Below are positions 11,509 through 22,600 of a DNA stretch of 30,088 bases, one piece after another. How positions within the stretch are numbered: position 1 is the stretch's first letter; each line of letters opens with the position of its first letter. A program made the translations under genes and the position numbers. The notes beneath the pieces are model-generated. The model was not told the DNA's origin and ran no database searches. It saw only the letters and a program-made list of their open reading frames with translations. The stretch comes from Saccoglossus kowalevskii (lineage: Eukaryota > Hemichordata > Enteropneusta > Harrimaniidae): positions 305,296-335,383 of the forward strand of contig NW_003151262.1 in the NCBI RefSeq assembly GCF_000003605.2, given 5' to 3'.

Positions 11509-13077
11509 CCAACCCCAACCACACTGTGGTCTAAGAGAATGAAAACAGTCCCTCGCATTTCACGAGGAAGTGACCTATTCTCGTAATATCCTCGCAAAAG
11601 TTCCACATAGTGAATAAAATAATGGGCACCGTGATAGAAAGACAGTGATAATAAATTAATGGGCTGCTCTTATACAATGCTATTATTACCAAGTAGCGAA
11701 AACTAATTGTGTATAACTGTGTATAGTGATGTCATCAACATGTATTGACAGTATAAAAAGAAACAGGAAACAATGCCCGCTATAGTTACCCAATTGTTTT
11801 GTGAATGACTGTCATGGTACATTCAAATTTATTTCACAATACAGGCAATCTGATATGGTATCCTTCAGGACAGCACTAACAACTACATGTATCACTTCGG
11901 TGTTTGTCGCAACTTCTAAAATACTTTGTGCTTTTTTTGTTAATTACCTCTATGTTTTTCGTATGTACATTGCTAAACATTTAACAGAACTGTCGCAAAT
12001 CTCCTTAGCAAATCTCACAGAAACTGCATTTGAAACGCACATTATTCCTGACAGACTATCCACGCTGAACAAGTCATAGTATATATAGCTGATAAGGAAA
12101 CACTGTCTCCACACCTGAAGCAGATAAACGGTTAAATATTACTGGCAAATTCCAAACCACTGGGAATTTGCTAGTAATATTGCTGTACCACGCTCGTCTT
12201 AGTCTCTTCGTAGTCAGTGTAAGCCGGCTAGGTCTGGGACCCCACCGACGAAAGCATATGATATAATTGGTTTGTTTTCAGAGGCTACTGATGGTATTTT
12301 ACGTTGATGTTCCAGGTAACTATTATATGACAGCACTCCACTCAGATTGTGCAGGATAAGGGTTGAACGTCATACCCTAGACCAACAATTTCTTAAACAG
12401 AAAAAAACAATGTTTAATAAAATAAAATAAACAGAAACTACAAATATAACAACTCCTGATAGTCAGTTGTGCTCGAATACACCTCAACACTGTGCCGTGG
12501 CAACGCACAACACACATTGTACCTGCACTTATCAACTAAAGGTAAAAATATAGCTATAGTATAATTGTTCCGGCACATTAGATATACATACCGAGGTTTC
12601 AATAATTGTATATTAACAAATTATTATATCGTTGGCAAGCAATATTGACACTATTAAAATAACACACTATAAATACCAGTTCAAAAAATGAATATATGAA
12701 TAATTGCAGCTCGTTTCCATAAACGCCAAAGCACGTTGTCTATCACGCGATCCCAGGCTAAAGAAAGGAAATGTTGAACATAGACACAAGAGAAATTAGG
12801 AATAAAGGCAAAAAAAAGATGTAATTGAAATATGCACAAAACCTCTGCCAGGCAACAGTCCAGAAAACAGCCTGGTATCACAACTTGCTAGTACTGTATA
12901 GTGCGAATCAAGTCATTTGATCTCAACGTACGAGATGCCCTTTTGATGTAAATGGAGTATTTGATAGAAAACAAATATAAGCGATTGAAGTTCAGGATCG
13001 CATCTCTTTTCAATACTGAATCAGAATATCAAAATAAAAACCAACCTATATCAAGAAAAATGCCCGAGTTTCCAAAC
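11509..13077. other. non-coding stretch, one hairpin
   Basis: No gene can be supported. A 92-codon plus-strand frame at 11801-12079 lacks an ATG start and recognisable motifs. The only structured item is the inverted repeat at 12135-12181. Confidence 0.45.
12135..12181. repeat. near-perfect 19-bp inverted repeat (stem-loop)
   Basis: AATATTACTGGCAAATTCC at 12135-12153 is mirrored by GGAATTTGCTAGTAATATT at 12163-12181, with one mismatch in 19 (a G-T pair in RNA) and a 9-base loop. It could be a tiny palindromic MITE remnant or a transcribed hairpin. The stem is a little short for a typical animal microRNA precursor. Confidence 0.75.
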
Positions 13078-13083
13078 TTTATT
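13078..13083 (-). terminator. polyadenylation signal AATAAA for the sulfotransferase
   Basis: Reading the minus strand, AATAAA lies about 63 bases past the TAA stop of the sulfotransferase gene, at a normal distance for a short 3' untranslated region. Confidence 0.5.
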
Positions 13084-13145
13084 CTACGATTAACACTAAT
13101 TACAGAATGTGTTGTATGTTGATGTTTACGTATTATGTCACTGAC

Positions 13146-14969
13146 TTAAGATTCTCCACAAATTCGTTTTAACTGTGCCAGTTGAGCATATGTCCCATCG
13201 TTTCCAGCTTGAAGAATTTTACAATAATGATGCTTTTTATTTTTCGCACAGGCCTCCTTCATCTCCGATTCTCTGGCACGGAATTTCCGTAGATCTTTAT
13301 CGAAGTCACCATCATAATTCTGTATTTTCTGCCACAAAGTCTTGTTAAAATGGTCGTACAATCTTATGTCTTCTTTCATAGTTTTTGAAAGTATTTCTTT
13401 CATAACTTGCGTCGTTTCCATGCGCTTCCTGTTAACCACTCTTCTCGACTCGTACACAATATCATCAATTGTCCAACACATCATCTTCTTTAAGAGAATC
13501 AGAGATTCGTCCATGTATTCAGTAATCATCACTAAATCCAGGTCCTCATCCAACTCTTGTAGTTTTTGAATAAATTCAGTCTCAATTATATTTCGCCTTA
13601 TACGATATCCAAACCAGGTTATCTGATTGGAACTAATCCTGAACATTGTGGTATTTCTATACATTCCGCTTGCAAGGAAGGTTTCGAATGCGTTGGTGTG
13701 GTTTTGTAAGCCAAGTTTTTCATGAATTCTCTTTTTATAAAATTTTGATTCTATTTGCTTATATGGCATGCGAAGAATGCTTATAAATATTGCCTTTGGT
13801 ATAAAATGTTTCAACCGACTGTGATTATAACCTGATAGGTGACTAGAAATATAATCGTATCCAGTGAAATTGCTTACACAAGGATATTCCACGACCTCAT
13901 TAATTGATAGCTTGGACCCTTTAGTTGACGAATACGCTGCAGTTAATTTATTCGTTTGTCCATACCTGTGAAGAACAGATGAAACGGTGGTGCCACCAGT
14001 TTTTTCAGTTTTCACGAAAATAAAGTTGTTTTTTGGTTTGCAGGTGTTTGGTTTATTCCTATATTCGTTTCTCTTCATGTGGTCATTATGCTTGTGCAAT
14101 TGTCTGTTTGCTTTTCCCCGGCTGGTATTCGACTGCAATATAGTTGCGCTATATTGACTTGAATGTTGCTTGTTTTCTTGACCAATAGACCTATGAAATA
14201 AATACAAAATGAAAATTTACATGTTACATGTGAGTATATTCTAGTCTAGTCCTAGACTAGACTTGGTATTCTAACTGCGTAGTACAGGTCGAGAAATGCG
14301 TATTTATCTGGTACTCACTTTATCCTTGCAAAAAAAGAGAATTATGCCAGTGGGTATAGGTCTACTAAATGAAAGTGTTTCATTAACATAGAACACTATA
14401 TTGAAAACAGTTGTCAAATGTTCTTATTCTAAATACCATGTGTAATATCCTGTCACTGGGAAGATTGAAAATATGTGTAAACCAACAACCTTTCCCACTT
14501 ACTTTTAAATTATATTTATCCACGTAGCATGGACACGTATAATATAAAATGCCTGTAGACATTTCGGTCCATTTAAGTGTGTATTGTTAAAAAATATGGT
14601 CTTGATCTAATAGCTTGGAAGATGTATTATGAGAGAAGTTCACAAAATGTGGTGTTTACATGGACTAACTCAGTGCATACCGATACAGAAGTTAATTAGA
14701 TCAATTCAATTCTACGATTATATAGTGCTTGGTAGGCAGTCTCGACATACTGTATTAGTATTCGAAATACACTCAGAACTTTTCCTTGACAACTGCCGCG
14801 ATATAAACAGATACTGGTAATAAACAGTTACAGCTCACCCTTTACGTTTGAAAGATATCGCGATGGGAAATCTGTAAGTGGCATTCAGGTATGTGACGTC
14901 TATATACACATAGAACATACAACAACATACAGCGACTGGAATAAGGTACGTAAATCTCTTTGCTGACAT
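13146..14969 (-). CDS. galactose-3-O-sulfotransferase (Gal3ST family), 2 exons
   Basis: The enzyme family moves sulfate from PAPS to the 3-OH of galactose on glycolipids or glycoproteins in the Golgi lumen. Exon 1 (14969-14839) starts MSAKRFTYLIPVAVCCCMFY, a short cytosolic tail and one membrane-spanning segment (about residues 6-28), as in a type II membrane protein. It ends AAAGG|GTGAGC. Exon 2 (14190-13146, acceptor TTTCATAG) joins in phase and gives 391 residues, near the family's usual length. FVKTEKTGGTTVSSVLHRYG (about 102-121) is the 5'-phosphosulfate loop. ISILRMPYKQIESKF (about 180-194) is the 3'-phosphate site, where LRMP replaces the common LR(D/N)P. DLVMITEYMDESLILLKKMM (about 262-281) is a family block. 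Starting exon 2 at its own upstream TTG would remove the membrane anchor, so the spliced start is preferred. Which member of the family it is, and its acceptor sugar, cannot be told. Confidence 0.9.
14240..14261. repeat. perfect 10-bp palindrome in the sulfotransferase intron
   Basis: TCTAGTCTAG, two bases, then CTAGACTAGA, in the single intron of the sulfotransferase gene. Both arms are built from CTAGT/CTAGA repeats. No function is evident. Confidence 0.8.
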
Positions 14970-15684
14970 TGTAATCTGTGTGAGGATAAAAAGAAAGTTG
15001 AATAAATCTTCTATTTCATGGAACTGCTAATACGTTAACAAAATACTAGATTGTTGTCCAATAACGCTGTTTATATAGTACATTAATGACTCATGGACGA
15101 ATATGAGATATATAAGTTTTTGTAATACAAAATTTGAAACGATAAAGCATTAGTGAACGCTGTATAGGTAATTTACAAGGGTTAATGTTTTATTGCAGCA
15201 TATGTGATGTCAAGAATAAGTCATATTATATTACCAAAGGTATGAATGTGATTATTATTCATTATATATGTTTGAAAACTAATGTCAAAATACTATTAGT
15301 TTGACATTTTTGATAGGCCATGCTATTTTCAGGTAGTAACATCGTTACTTAAATTCAACGCTTCTACTACCGCATAAATTGCTGTATAATGATAGTTTGT
15401 GTTGTTTGATGACACCCCTCCCAACTCCATCATGTACACACACATTTTAGATGAGCCAAGCTGAACAAATATCAATAATTATACATTATCAAGTAGAGAA
15501 TAATTACCTGCAATATATGCGAGTACCAGGCTATAGGTTGCTGTATTATAATGTGTGGGAATAAATGAGAGCAAATAACAGGCTGGTAAATTATAATGCG
15601 ACAAATATAAGAGTTATTCACGTAACCGTGTTATTTAGATAGATTTAGATTGTAACAGCTGTCCCTTGGAAAATCACTTTAAAA
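14970..15684. other. upstream region of the sulfotransferase, no gene seen
   Basis: AT-rich sequence between the sulfotransferase start codon and the assembly gap. It must hold the sulfotransferase promoter, but I see no convincing TATA box or other element at a set distance, and no coding frame. Confidence 0.4.
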
Positions 15685-16290
15685 NNNNNNNNNNNNNNNN
15701 NNNNNNNNNNNNNNNNNNNNNNNNNNNNNNNNNNNNNNNNNNNNNNNNNNNNNNNNNNNNNNNNNNNNNNNNNNNNNNNNNNNNNNNNNNNNNNNNNNNN
15801 NNNNNNNNNNNNNNNNNNNNNNNNNNNNNNNNNNNNNNNNNNNNNNNNNNNNNNNNNNNNNNNNNNNNNNNNNNNNNNNNNNNNNNNNNNNNNNNNNNNN
15901 NNNNNNNNNNNNNNNNNNNNNNNNNNNNNNNNNNNNNNNNNNNNNNNNNNNNNNNNNNNNNNNNNNNNNNNNNNNNNNNNNNNNNNNNNNNNNNNNNNNN
16001 NNNNNNNNNNNNNNNNNNNNNNNNNNNNNNNNNNNNNNNNNNNNNNNNNNNNNNNNNNNNNNNNNNNNNNNNNNNNNNNNNNNNNNNNNNNNNNNNNNNN
16101 NNNNNNNNNNNNNNNNNNNNNNNNNNNNNNNNNNNNNNNNNNNNNNNNNNNNNNNNNNNNNNNNNNNNNNNNNNNNNNNNNNNNNNNNNNNNNNNNNNNN
16201 NNNNNNNNNNNNNNNNNNNNNNNNNNNNNNNNNNNNNNNNNNNNNNNNNNNNNNNNNNNNNNNNNNNNNNNNNNNNNNNNNNNNNNNNNN
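15685..16290. other. assembly gap (606 N)
   Basis: A run of N. Its right edge falls inside the first copy of the tandem 1-kb element, so the gap probably arose because the assembler could not resolve that repeat. If the gap size is real, the missing left end of copy 1 would fall near 16130. Apparent open frames that cross the gap are artefacts. Confidence 0.97.
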
Positions 16291-17139
16291 GTCACATGAC
16301 ATTCAATAAAAATGGATATTACATGGGTATATCACATGGATGACGTCACTGAAACTACTGCGCAACGATACTGCGCATAACAAATTGTCGTTTGCTGCAC
16401 TGGTGCTGCACTGGTGCTGCCCCGGCCGCTGTTGTTTTCGGGGTTGCTTTCAAGGTTTTGAAGGAACTTTAGCCATCCGAAATAAACAGTGAACGTGCCA
16501 GAATGAATATTACTCTGTTTTGATGGTTATGGTATTTTTTTATATGAAGCAAAAATGTACGGCAAAGCCGCCACTGAAACGTCGCAGCCTGGGTCGCTGC
16601 AGCGCGTTCTACGCTGTAAGCATTTCTACGCGTTCCACGCCGATGCTAACCGAAAACGCTCTAAACAAAGCTGTGTGGCTTGTGTATAGGTGTGGTACGT
16701 TGGTGAGAAAGTAATTTCAGTCACTTCCACGGCACTCTGACATTTTTATCTGTAGTGTGATCAAATAACTTGCGTTTGAGAATTTCTCAATTCATTTCAA
16801 AAATGTTATTCTCGATAATTTGAGTGATTCACACTGCTGAAACACGGTTACTAAAAAGAGTATCCGTGGCTGATTAATAACATTTACTGAGTGTATTTTT
16901 TAGCAAATAATATATGTATGTTATTGAGTAAAAATGTGAAAGTTGTTATAATAGATAAAATAAAATATTGCGTACTTCAAATATACGTGTTGTTATTTTG
17001 TGGGGGAGCGGGTATGAGTGATGTATGGTAGATGTGATTGTCATGGTGGATGTCTGATCGATGTGATAAAATAAATAACACATGGTTATTCGGGCAATAT
17101 CACGATTTGTTGTCTGCCATTGGGTTGTTGGTCATGACC
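16291..17139 (+). mobile_element. non-autonomous DNA element, copy 1 (left end lost in the gap)
   Basis: This copy matches 17290-18179 along its whole length, from GTCACATGAC to GGTCATGAC, with scattered substitutions and small indels; copy 2 has an extra 30 bases near 17330. Its right terminal region (17081-17139, containing AATATCACGATTTGTTG) is the inverted complement of the left terminal region of copy 2, which abuts it directly. A 64-codon open frame at 16520-16714 is not kept in copy 2, so no protein is claimed. Superfamily unknown. Confidence 0.8.
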
Positions 17140-18179
17140 ACCATCTCTTGGGCAGGCAACAAATCGTGATATTACCCTCACAAGCATGTGTTATTATTTA
17201 AATATTGCTGCTACAAATGTGAGTAACAGCGTGAATTGTATTTATCACATCTTACTGCTGTTACGCATGCTATGATTGGTCGAGACTAGGTCACATGACA
17301 TGGAATAAAAATGAATATTACATGGTATATTGCCCGCCAAGTTGATTTTACATATAGGTATATCACATGGGTGACGTCACTGAAACTACTGCGCAACGAT
17401 ACTGCGCATAACAAATTGTCGTTCGCTGCACTGGTGCTGCTCTGGCCGCTGTTGCTTTCGGGGTTGCTTTCAGTGTTTTGAAGGAACTTTAGCCATCCGA
17501 AATAGACAGTGAACGTGCCAGAATGGATATTAAGTAAGATACTCTGTTTTGATGTATAGGGTATTTTTTATATGGAGCGAAAATGTACGACAAAGCCGCC
17601 ACTGGAACGTCGCAGCCGGGGTCGCTGCAGCGCGTTCTACGCTGTGAACATTTCTACGCGTTCCACGCCGATGCTATAACCGAAAACACTCTAAAGCTGT
17701 GTGGCTTGTGAATAGGTGTGGTACGTTCGTGAGAAAGTAATTTCAGTCATTTCCACGGCACTCTGACATTTTTATCTGTATAGTGATCAAATAACTTTAA
17801 GAATTTCTCAATTCATTTCAAAAATGTTATTCTTGATAATTTGAGTGATCCACACTGCTGAAACACGGTTCAAATAAAACGACTATCCACGGCTGAAAAT
17901 AACATTTATAAATAACATTTATAAATAACAGTGTATTTCGTTGTTTTTCAGCAAACAATGTATGTATGTTATTGAGTAATGTGAAACTTGTTATAATAGA
18001 TAAATAAATATTGAATACTTCAATATAAGTGTTGTTATTTTGTGGGAGAGCGGGTGTGAGTGATGTATGGTAGCTGTGATTGTCATGGTGGATGTCTGTT
18101 CGATGTGATAAAATAAATAACACATGGTTATTCGGGCAATATCACGATTTGTTGTCTGCCCTCGGGCTGTTGGTCATGA
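17130..18179 (+). mobile_element. non-autonomous DNA element, copy 2 (complete, about 1.05 kb)
   Basis: The element is bounded by imperfect terminal inverted repeats of about 70 bp. The left end has GGTCATGACCA, then GGGCAGGCAACAAATCGTG, then CATGTGTTATT. The right end, read inverted, has TTCATGACCAACAG, then GGGCAGACAACAAATCGTG, then CATGTGTTATT. Copy 1 and copy 2 share the central GGTCATGACC, so the pair looks like a head-to-tail dimer with a single joint. No intact coding frame is common to both copies, so it is non-autonomous. The terminal sequence does not fit a superfamily that I can name, and a target-site duplication could not be fixed because the left flank is another copy. Confidence 0.8.
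17275..17408 (+). promoter_or_regulatory. cluster of promoter-type motifs carried by the repeat
   Basis: Within 135 bases there are an inverted CCAAT box (ATTGG, 17275-17279), a USF/MITF-type E-box (GTCACATGAC, 17290-17299), a full CRE palindrome (TGACGTCA, 17372-17379) and two NRF1-like TGCGCA half-sites 13 bases apart (17390, 17403). Copy 1 keeps the E-box at 16291, the CRE at 16341 and the TGCGCA pair at 16359 and 16372. The short copy at 22188 keeps the CRE and one TGCGCA. Activity is inferred from motifs only. Confidence 0.4.
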
Positions 18180-19626
18180 ACAAAATAATAACTGCCACGA
18201 TAACATCGTACTCGTTCCAGGCCATTATATTCACTTCAAATCGAACAACTGTTACCTGACAAAATGATGTCTGTGTTGGTTGTATGTACACAATGTCGCT
18301 TCACGTCGGCCATGGAGGTCACATTTTAAACAGGCGGGCTTTTTTTTCATATTCTCACGTCATATACTTCACAAGTATTAAGCAGTGTATTTTAGTATTA
18401 GAAGTAAACGTGTCTGAATAGTAATAAAATATCAATGGGATTAACTTCTGTTGGTATACATTGTACAACTGTGTAATATTGTATTAGACTTTAACATAGC
18501 ACGGTGATGTTTTGAATAAAGACTGAATGCACTCTTTATAGATGACATATTAAAATAGTGTATATTTACACTTGATTACGTTTGTATGATAAACGAATAC
18601 TCCTACCTCAAGTAAAGTCTCCTCCCCCTGAACAAAAGATAACAAATCACAAAAACAATAAATCTGTTTATTTTATTGAGGGTTAGCATAGTATCGCAAT
18701 GAACTGACCTGAGCATATCGGAACATGCGGACTTTAGCAGCGCAATAGTCAATCACATTTGTAGCCTTTGTTGATGTATTATTTGACTCAATATAAAGAT
18801 ACTTAATTTATTTCCAATGAACTAGCTGGTCATCATTTAAATTGGCATCAATTAATGTTTATCTCCATGTCAGAAAATTCAATGTCTGTTGAATGCTGTC
18901 GATAAAGAAATCTACGCAATGAGATCAGCCTCCATGGATTAACAATACGTACATCAGTTACTTATCTGTCCATCTGTCTGGTAAACAACCACCAGAATTA
19001 AAGAAATACGCAAATTAGAATTCAAATTACATTCAACAATTCAACACTAGAAAAAAAACGCCAAACACCAAACTCAATGCGAGTCATTTTACTACAGAAC
19101 CTTTTTTCTAGGGTAACGTCCCTGTAGTTTTGTATACGCAATGTTTTTACAGGTCAAAAAAAAAACCACAACATTAAAGCCGCGGTCACTGAGGGCATAG
19201 TTCATTATGAACCGCTAAACAATGCCCCCTTCTTGTCTTGAGTGATAGAACGAAAACAGATGATCAATAACAAAGGGTTATAATACTGCGGGAACTATGC
19301 ACAATAAGGAGTATCTTTATCGGAAGTAACACAGATATATACATATGCTGTATTGCATTGCTTGTTAGTTTATAGAAATACACATGATAGCGCTGCAACA
19401 CATATTCAAGTGGTACCCCAGGTTCAAAGTTTATCCAATGTGTTTATTATCTGTCTATGTAAATATGAACATGAACTTCAGCAAAGTCACGAAGAGTTCA
19501 GAAAGCCATTGCCAGGTGCTTCTAATGACAAAACTACCTAAAAGATACCCTGTTCTGACAACATGGGATTTCATACTGTGTAAGGTCCAGCTCATTTGGT
19601 GTGATAACTTGATTTGATATTTTGCC
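18180..19626. other. intergenic region upstream of the lectin gene
   Basis: AT-rich, with no coding exon or repeat that I can support. Two overlapping short open frames at 19353-19617 lie just ahead of the lectin start codon and look like chance. The lectin promoter should lie here or further upstream, but no TATA box at a convincing distance was picked out. Confidence 0.4.
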
Positions 19627-19678
19627 ATGTATCGACTGACAGGGCTGTGTATGTTCGTCTTGCTTTGCATAAACGCGG
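19627..19678 (+). CDS. lectin exon 1: signal peptide
   Basis: ATG opens MYRLTGLCMFVLLCINA, a short basic start followed by a hydrophobic core and small residues fit for signal peptidase. It ends GCGG|GTGAGT in phase 1. It is the only secretion signal found ahead of the CTLD exons, so it is taken as the start of the gene. Confidence 0.8.
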
Positions 19679-22600
19679 GTGAGTGTTTTCAGTTATGCTA
19701 TGGCAAATCAAACGTGCTGCACGAGGGTGTCAACACTGTGCGGTCGTATTAGTGTGATGTTATATCTAGTAGAATACGCGTAATTTAAGAACGCAACCAT
19801 TAAAGTCGGATCAGCAAATTCAATGGCTAGAAATATTTGAATTTATTTGTTATTTCAACAATATGTCTACTTATAAAGTATACGCCATACCACTCAATAT
19901 ACGCAAATACACGTTCAGAGATGATCGTGTTAATCGTTCTTAATCTCGTATCAACGCTTCAAGCCTTCAACTACGATCGACCCTAAAGATATACTTTGAT
20001 TTGTACGACGTATTAGGTATCATTCACAACGGCATAAATTCGTCTTTTTTAAGTGGTTACTAAGTGCGCCAGTGTGTTAATTTAGATGTGCACTACGTGC
20101 ACATGCGCAATCAACCATGCCGGGAAACCGAACATTTCTACAACACAGTGCTTATATTGGCGCTGGCGCACAGCTAAATAAATCCGCTACCAATCATACA
20201 AATTAAAAATCGGCTAACATTATCATACCAGTTTTACAGTGCTTAGAATAAATTGTATGTACCAGTCATTCAAAGCGCTTTCATATTCAAATGGTCATTA
20301 ATTCATCAAACGAGTACGACTAATCGTAATTATAATGAAAATATATTACATATTTCTCTTGCTTTTTATAATTTCCAGTATCTTGCCAGCGATGTCCAAA
20401 TGGGTGGTTGACCCATGAACAGCGATGTTTTTACATATACAGCAGCGACGGAACGAACCGCAATAATGCATGGGAAGCAAGCAATAAGTGCCAGGATTTA
20501 GGAGGATCACTTGCAGTGCTGGATACACAAGAATTGAACGTAAATATTCAGCTGTCTGAATATATTATTCACATCGAAACAAAATAAATATATGCTTGTC
20601 CAATCAGTATGGCCACGTGAATTGCAAATAGCGCTCATTGACACACTTCTGTGATTTAAATAAACCATGCGACTTTCGGTTACAATGTATTAAATCAAAA
20701 TAATCATTTTGTGGTAATTTCACTTGCCATATTTCACATGTTGTTGTACCGTTGTTATTAACTGTGTATCAAATTATTTATTTTCTACCAAACACGAAAT
20801 ATGTTTAAAATATTCAAGATGAACTTGCTGTTTTCATTTGCAATTTTAGTCTGTTTAGTATAATTTATTTTTATCAATTTCTATAACGTTACAGCAATCG
20901 GTCTTGACTTTTACTCACATATCATACATCTCAATCCGATTTAATAAATAAATAATTTATTGTCGTAATGCGCGATTCAATAACAGAGAACACTCTCTAA
21001 CGTAGCTCCGCCACCTGAACAAAATTTATATTATTGTCTTATTTGTTTGTTTTCACAAGACGGTGACGGTGGGTATCAGGAACAAACTTCGAACAAGACT
21101 ACGAATTGATGACGTAATCGAATATACGTCACATACAACAGAAATCTGTGAACAATCTGTTGGCTTTGATGCAGTAATGATAACAAAACCAGATGTTTTC
21201 TCCTCTCACTCATTGTAGGATTACATAGGAGCATACCTTAATCCAGAGATCAGAGCTTATTGGATAGGATTACACGATATTGCAGAAGACGGTGTATTTG
21301 TGTGGGTGGATGGTACCCTCTTAGATGAAAATGAGGCGTAAGTAATGCGAGAACCCGGATAGTTTAGTAACACTGGACTTGATGATAGCTAATGTCGTCA
21401 CTGTAAGTTGATGAAACACTTGTATATATCTGCAGATGCTGGGAAGAGGATGAACCAAATAATTACGAAGGATCAGAGTCATGTGTTGAAATGAAATCAA
21501 TTAATTCCCGATGGAATGACCAATGGTGTAAGGGGAAGACAGAGGGTTATATTTGCCAAGCACCAATGAGTAAGTGAATTGATTATGTCTATATTTATTA
21601 AACATAATGACACATGACAACAACAAGAATAACTGCATTTACCACAACGACAACTTTTTACCACAACTTTTTTAACCACACCGACCAACAACAACAAAAA
21701 ACACGACCACTAACAATGACCACAACACCAACTACTAGTATAACGACCACATCCACCACTCCTAACCGCAACGACCAACAACAACCACCACCATCCACAA
21801 CAACCATAATAACCAACAATAACGACCTGCAACAACGACAACAAACAACAAGGACAACAACCACAACAATCACCACCACCAATATATACAATACTTGCAG
21901 CTGTTGATGTAGCATGTGACGAGGATAATGGTTGGGACTCGTTAAATGGAAAATGTTATAAATTCTACGATGAGCTCCGATCATGGGATAATGCACGTCT
22001 GTACTGCGGACGAGTCGACGGAGAACTGGTCGTGGTTGAAAACTACATCGTGCAAGACTTCGTCAACCAAAATACAGATGAACTTGATACATGGCTTGGT
22101 CTGGCTTACAGTGAATTGGTATGTCGTGATAAGTTGTTACACAACAATGTTTTAATGTAAATGCTTGGCACATCATCATCATAATCATGATGACGTCACA
22201 TAACGATAATGCGCATAACAATTAGTTATTCGCTGTAATCCCGCTGTCCCGGTCCTGTTGCTTTCGAGGTTTAAAATAAACTTCGGCTGTGGCATTGTCA
22301 GTAGTATGGTCATGGCCACCATCCCTTGGGCAGACACCTAATCTTGGAATTGCCCTAACCAACACGTGTTGTTATTTGAATGTGTCATTTTGTCCGGAAT
22401 ATTGTGTGCAACCACTGAAACACTGAAATAGCGTATAAAAAGACAAAATAACACATGAAACAAAGTAGTATGCTTGGTGCTATCAAGTGTGAACCTCGAT
22501 GACCAACTGTAAAACTCAAATTGGACCGCTGTTGTTAGCATATTCTAATTGTGGTAGAGTTTTTTTTTAACGCTAAGACGATCTATATATGAAGTCCACA

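Noticed and set aside
11801-12079. 92-codon plus-strand frame with a hydrophobic stretch
   Set aside because: No ATG at the start, no family motif, and no neighbouring exons in phase.
15645-16343. Long open frames on both strands across the N run
   Set aside because: They exist only because N codons contain no stops; over 600 of their bases are unknown.
16520-16714. 64-codon frame in copy 1 as a transposase or DNA-binding protein
   Set aside because: The frame is not kept in copy 2, and no zinc-finger or transposase motif is present.
19353-19670. Overlapping small frames just upstream of the lectin start
   Set aside because: They overlap each other on both strands, lack motifs, and do not splice in phase to lectin exons.
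21614-21907. Thr-rich mucin-like 97-codon frame as a lectin exon
   Set aside because: Cannot be entered from exon 4 without meeting a stop and cannot join exon 5 in phase; treated as an intron repeat.
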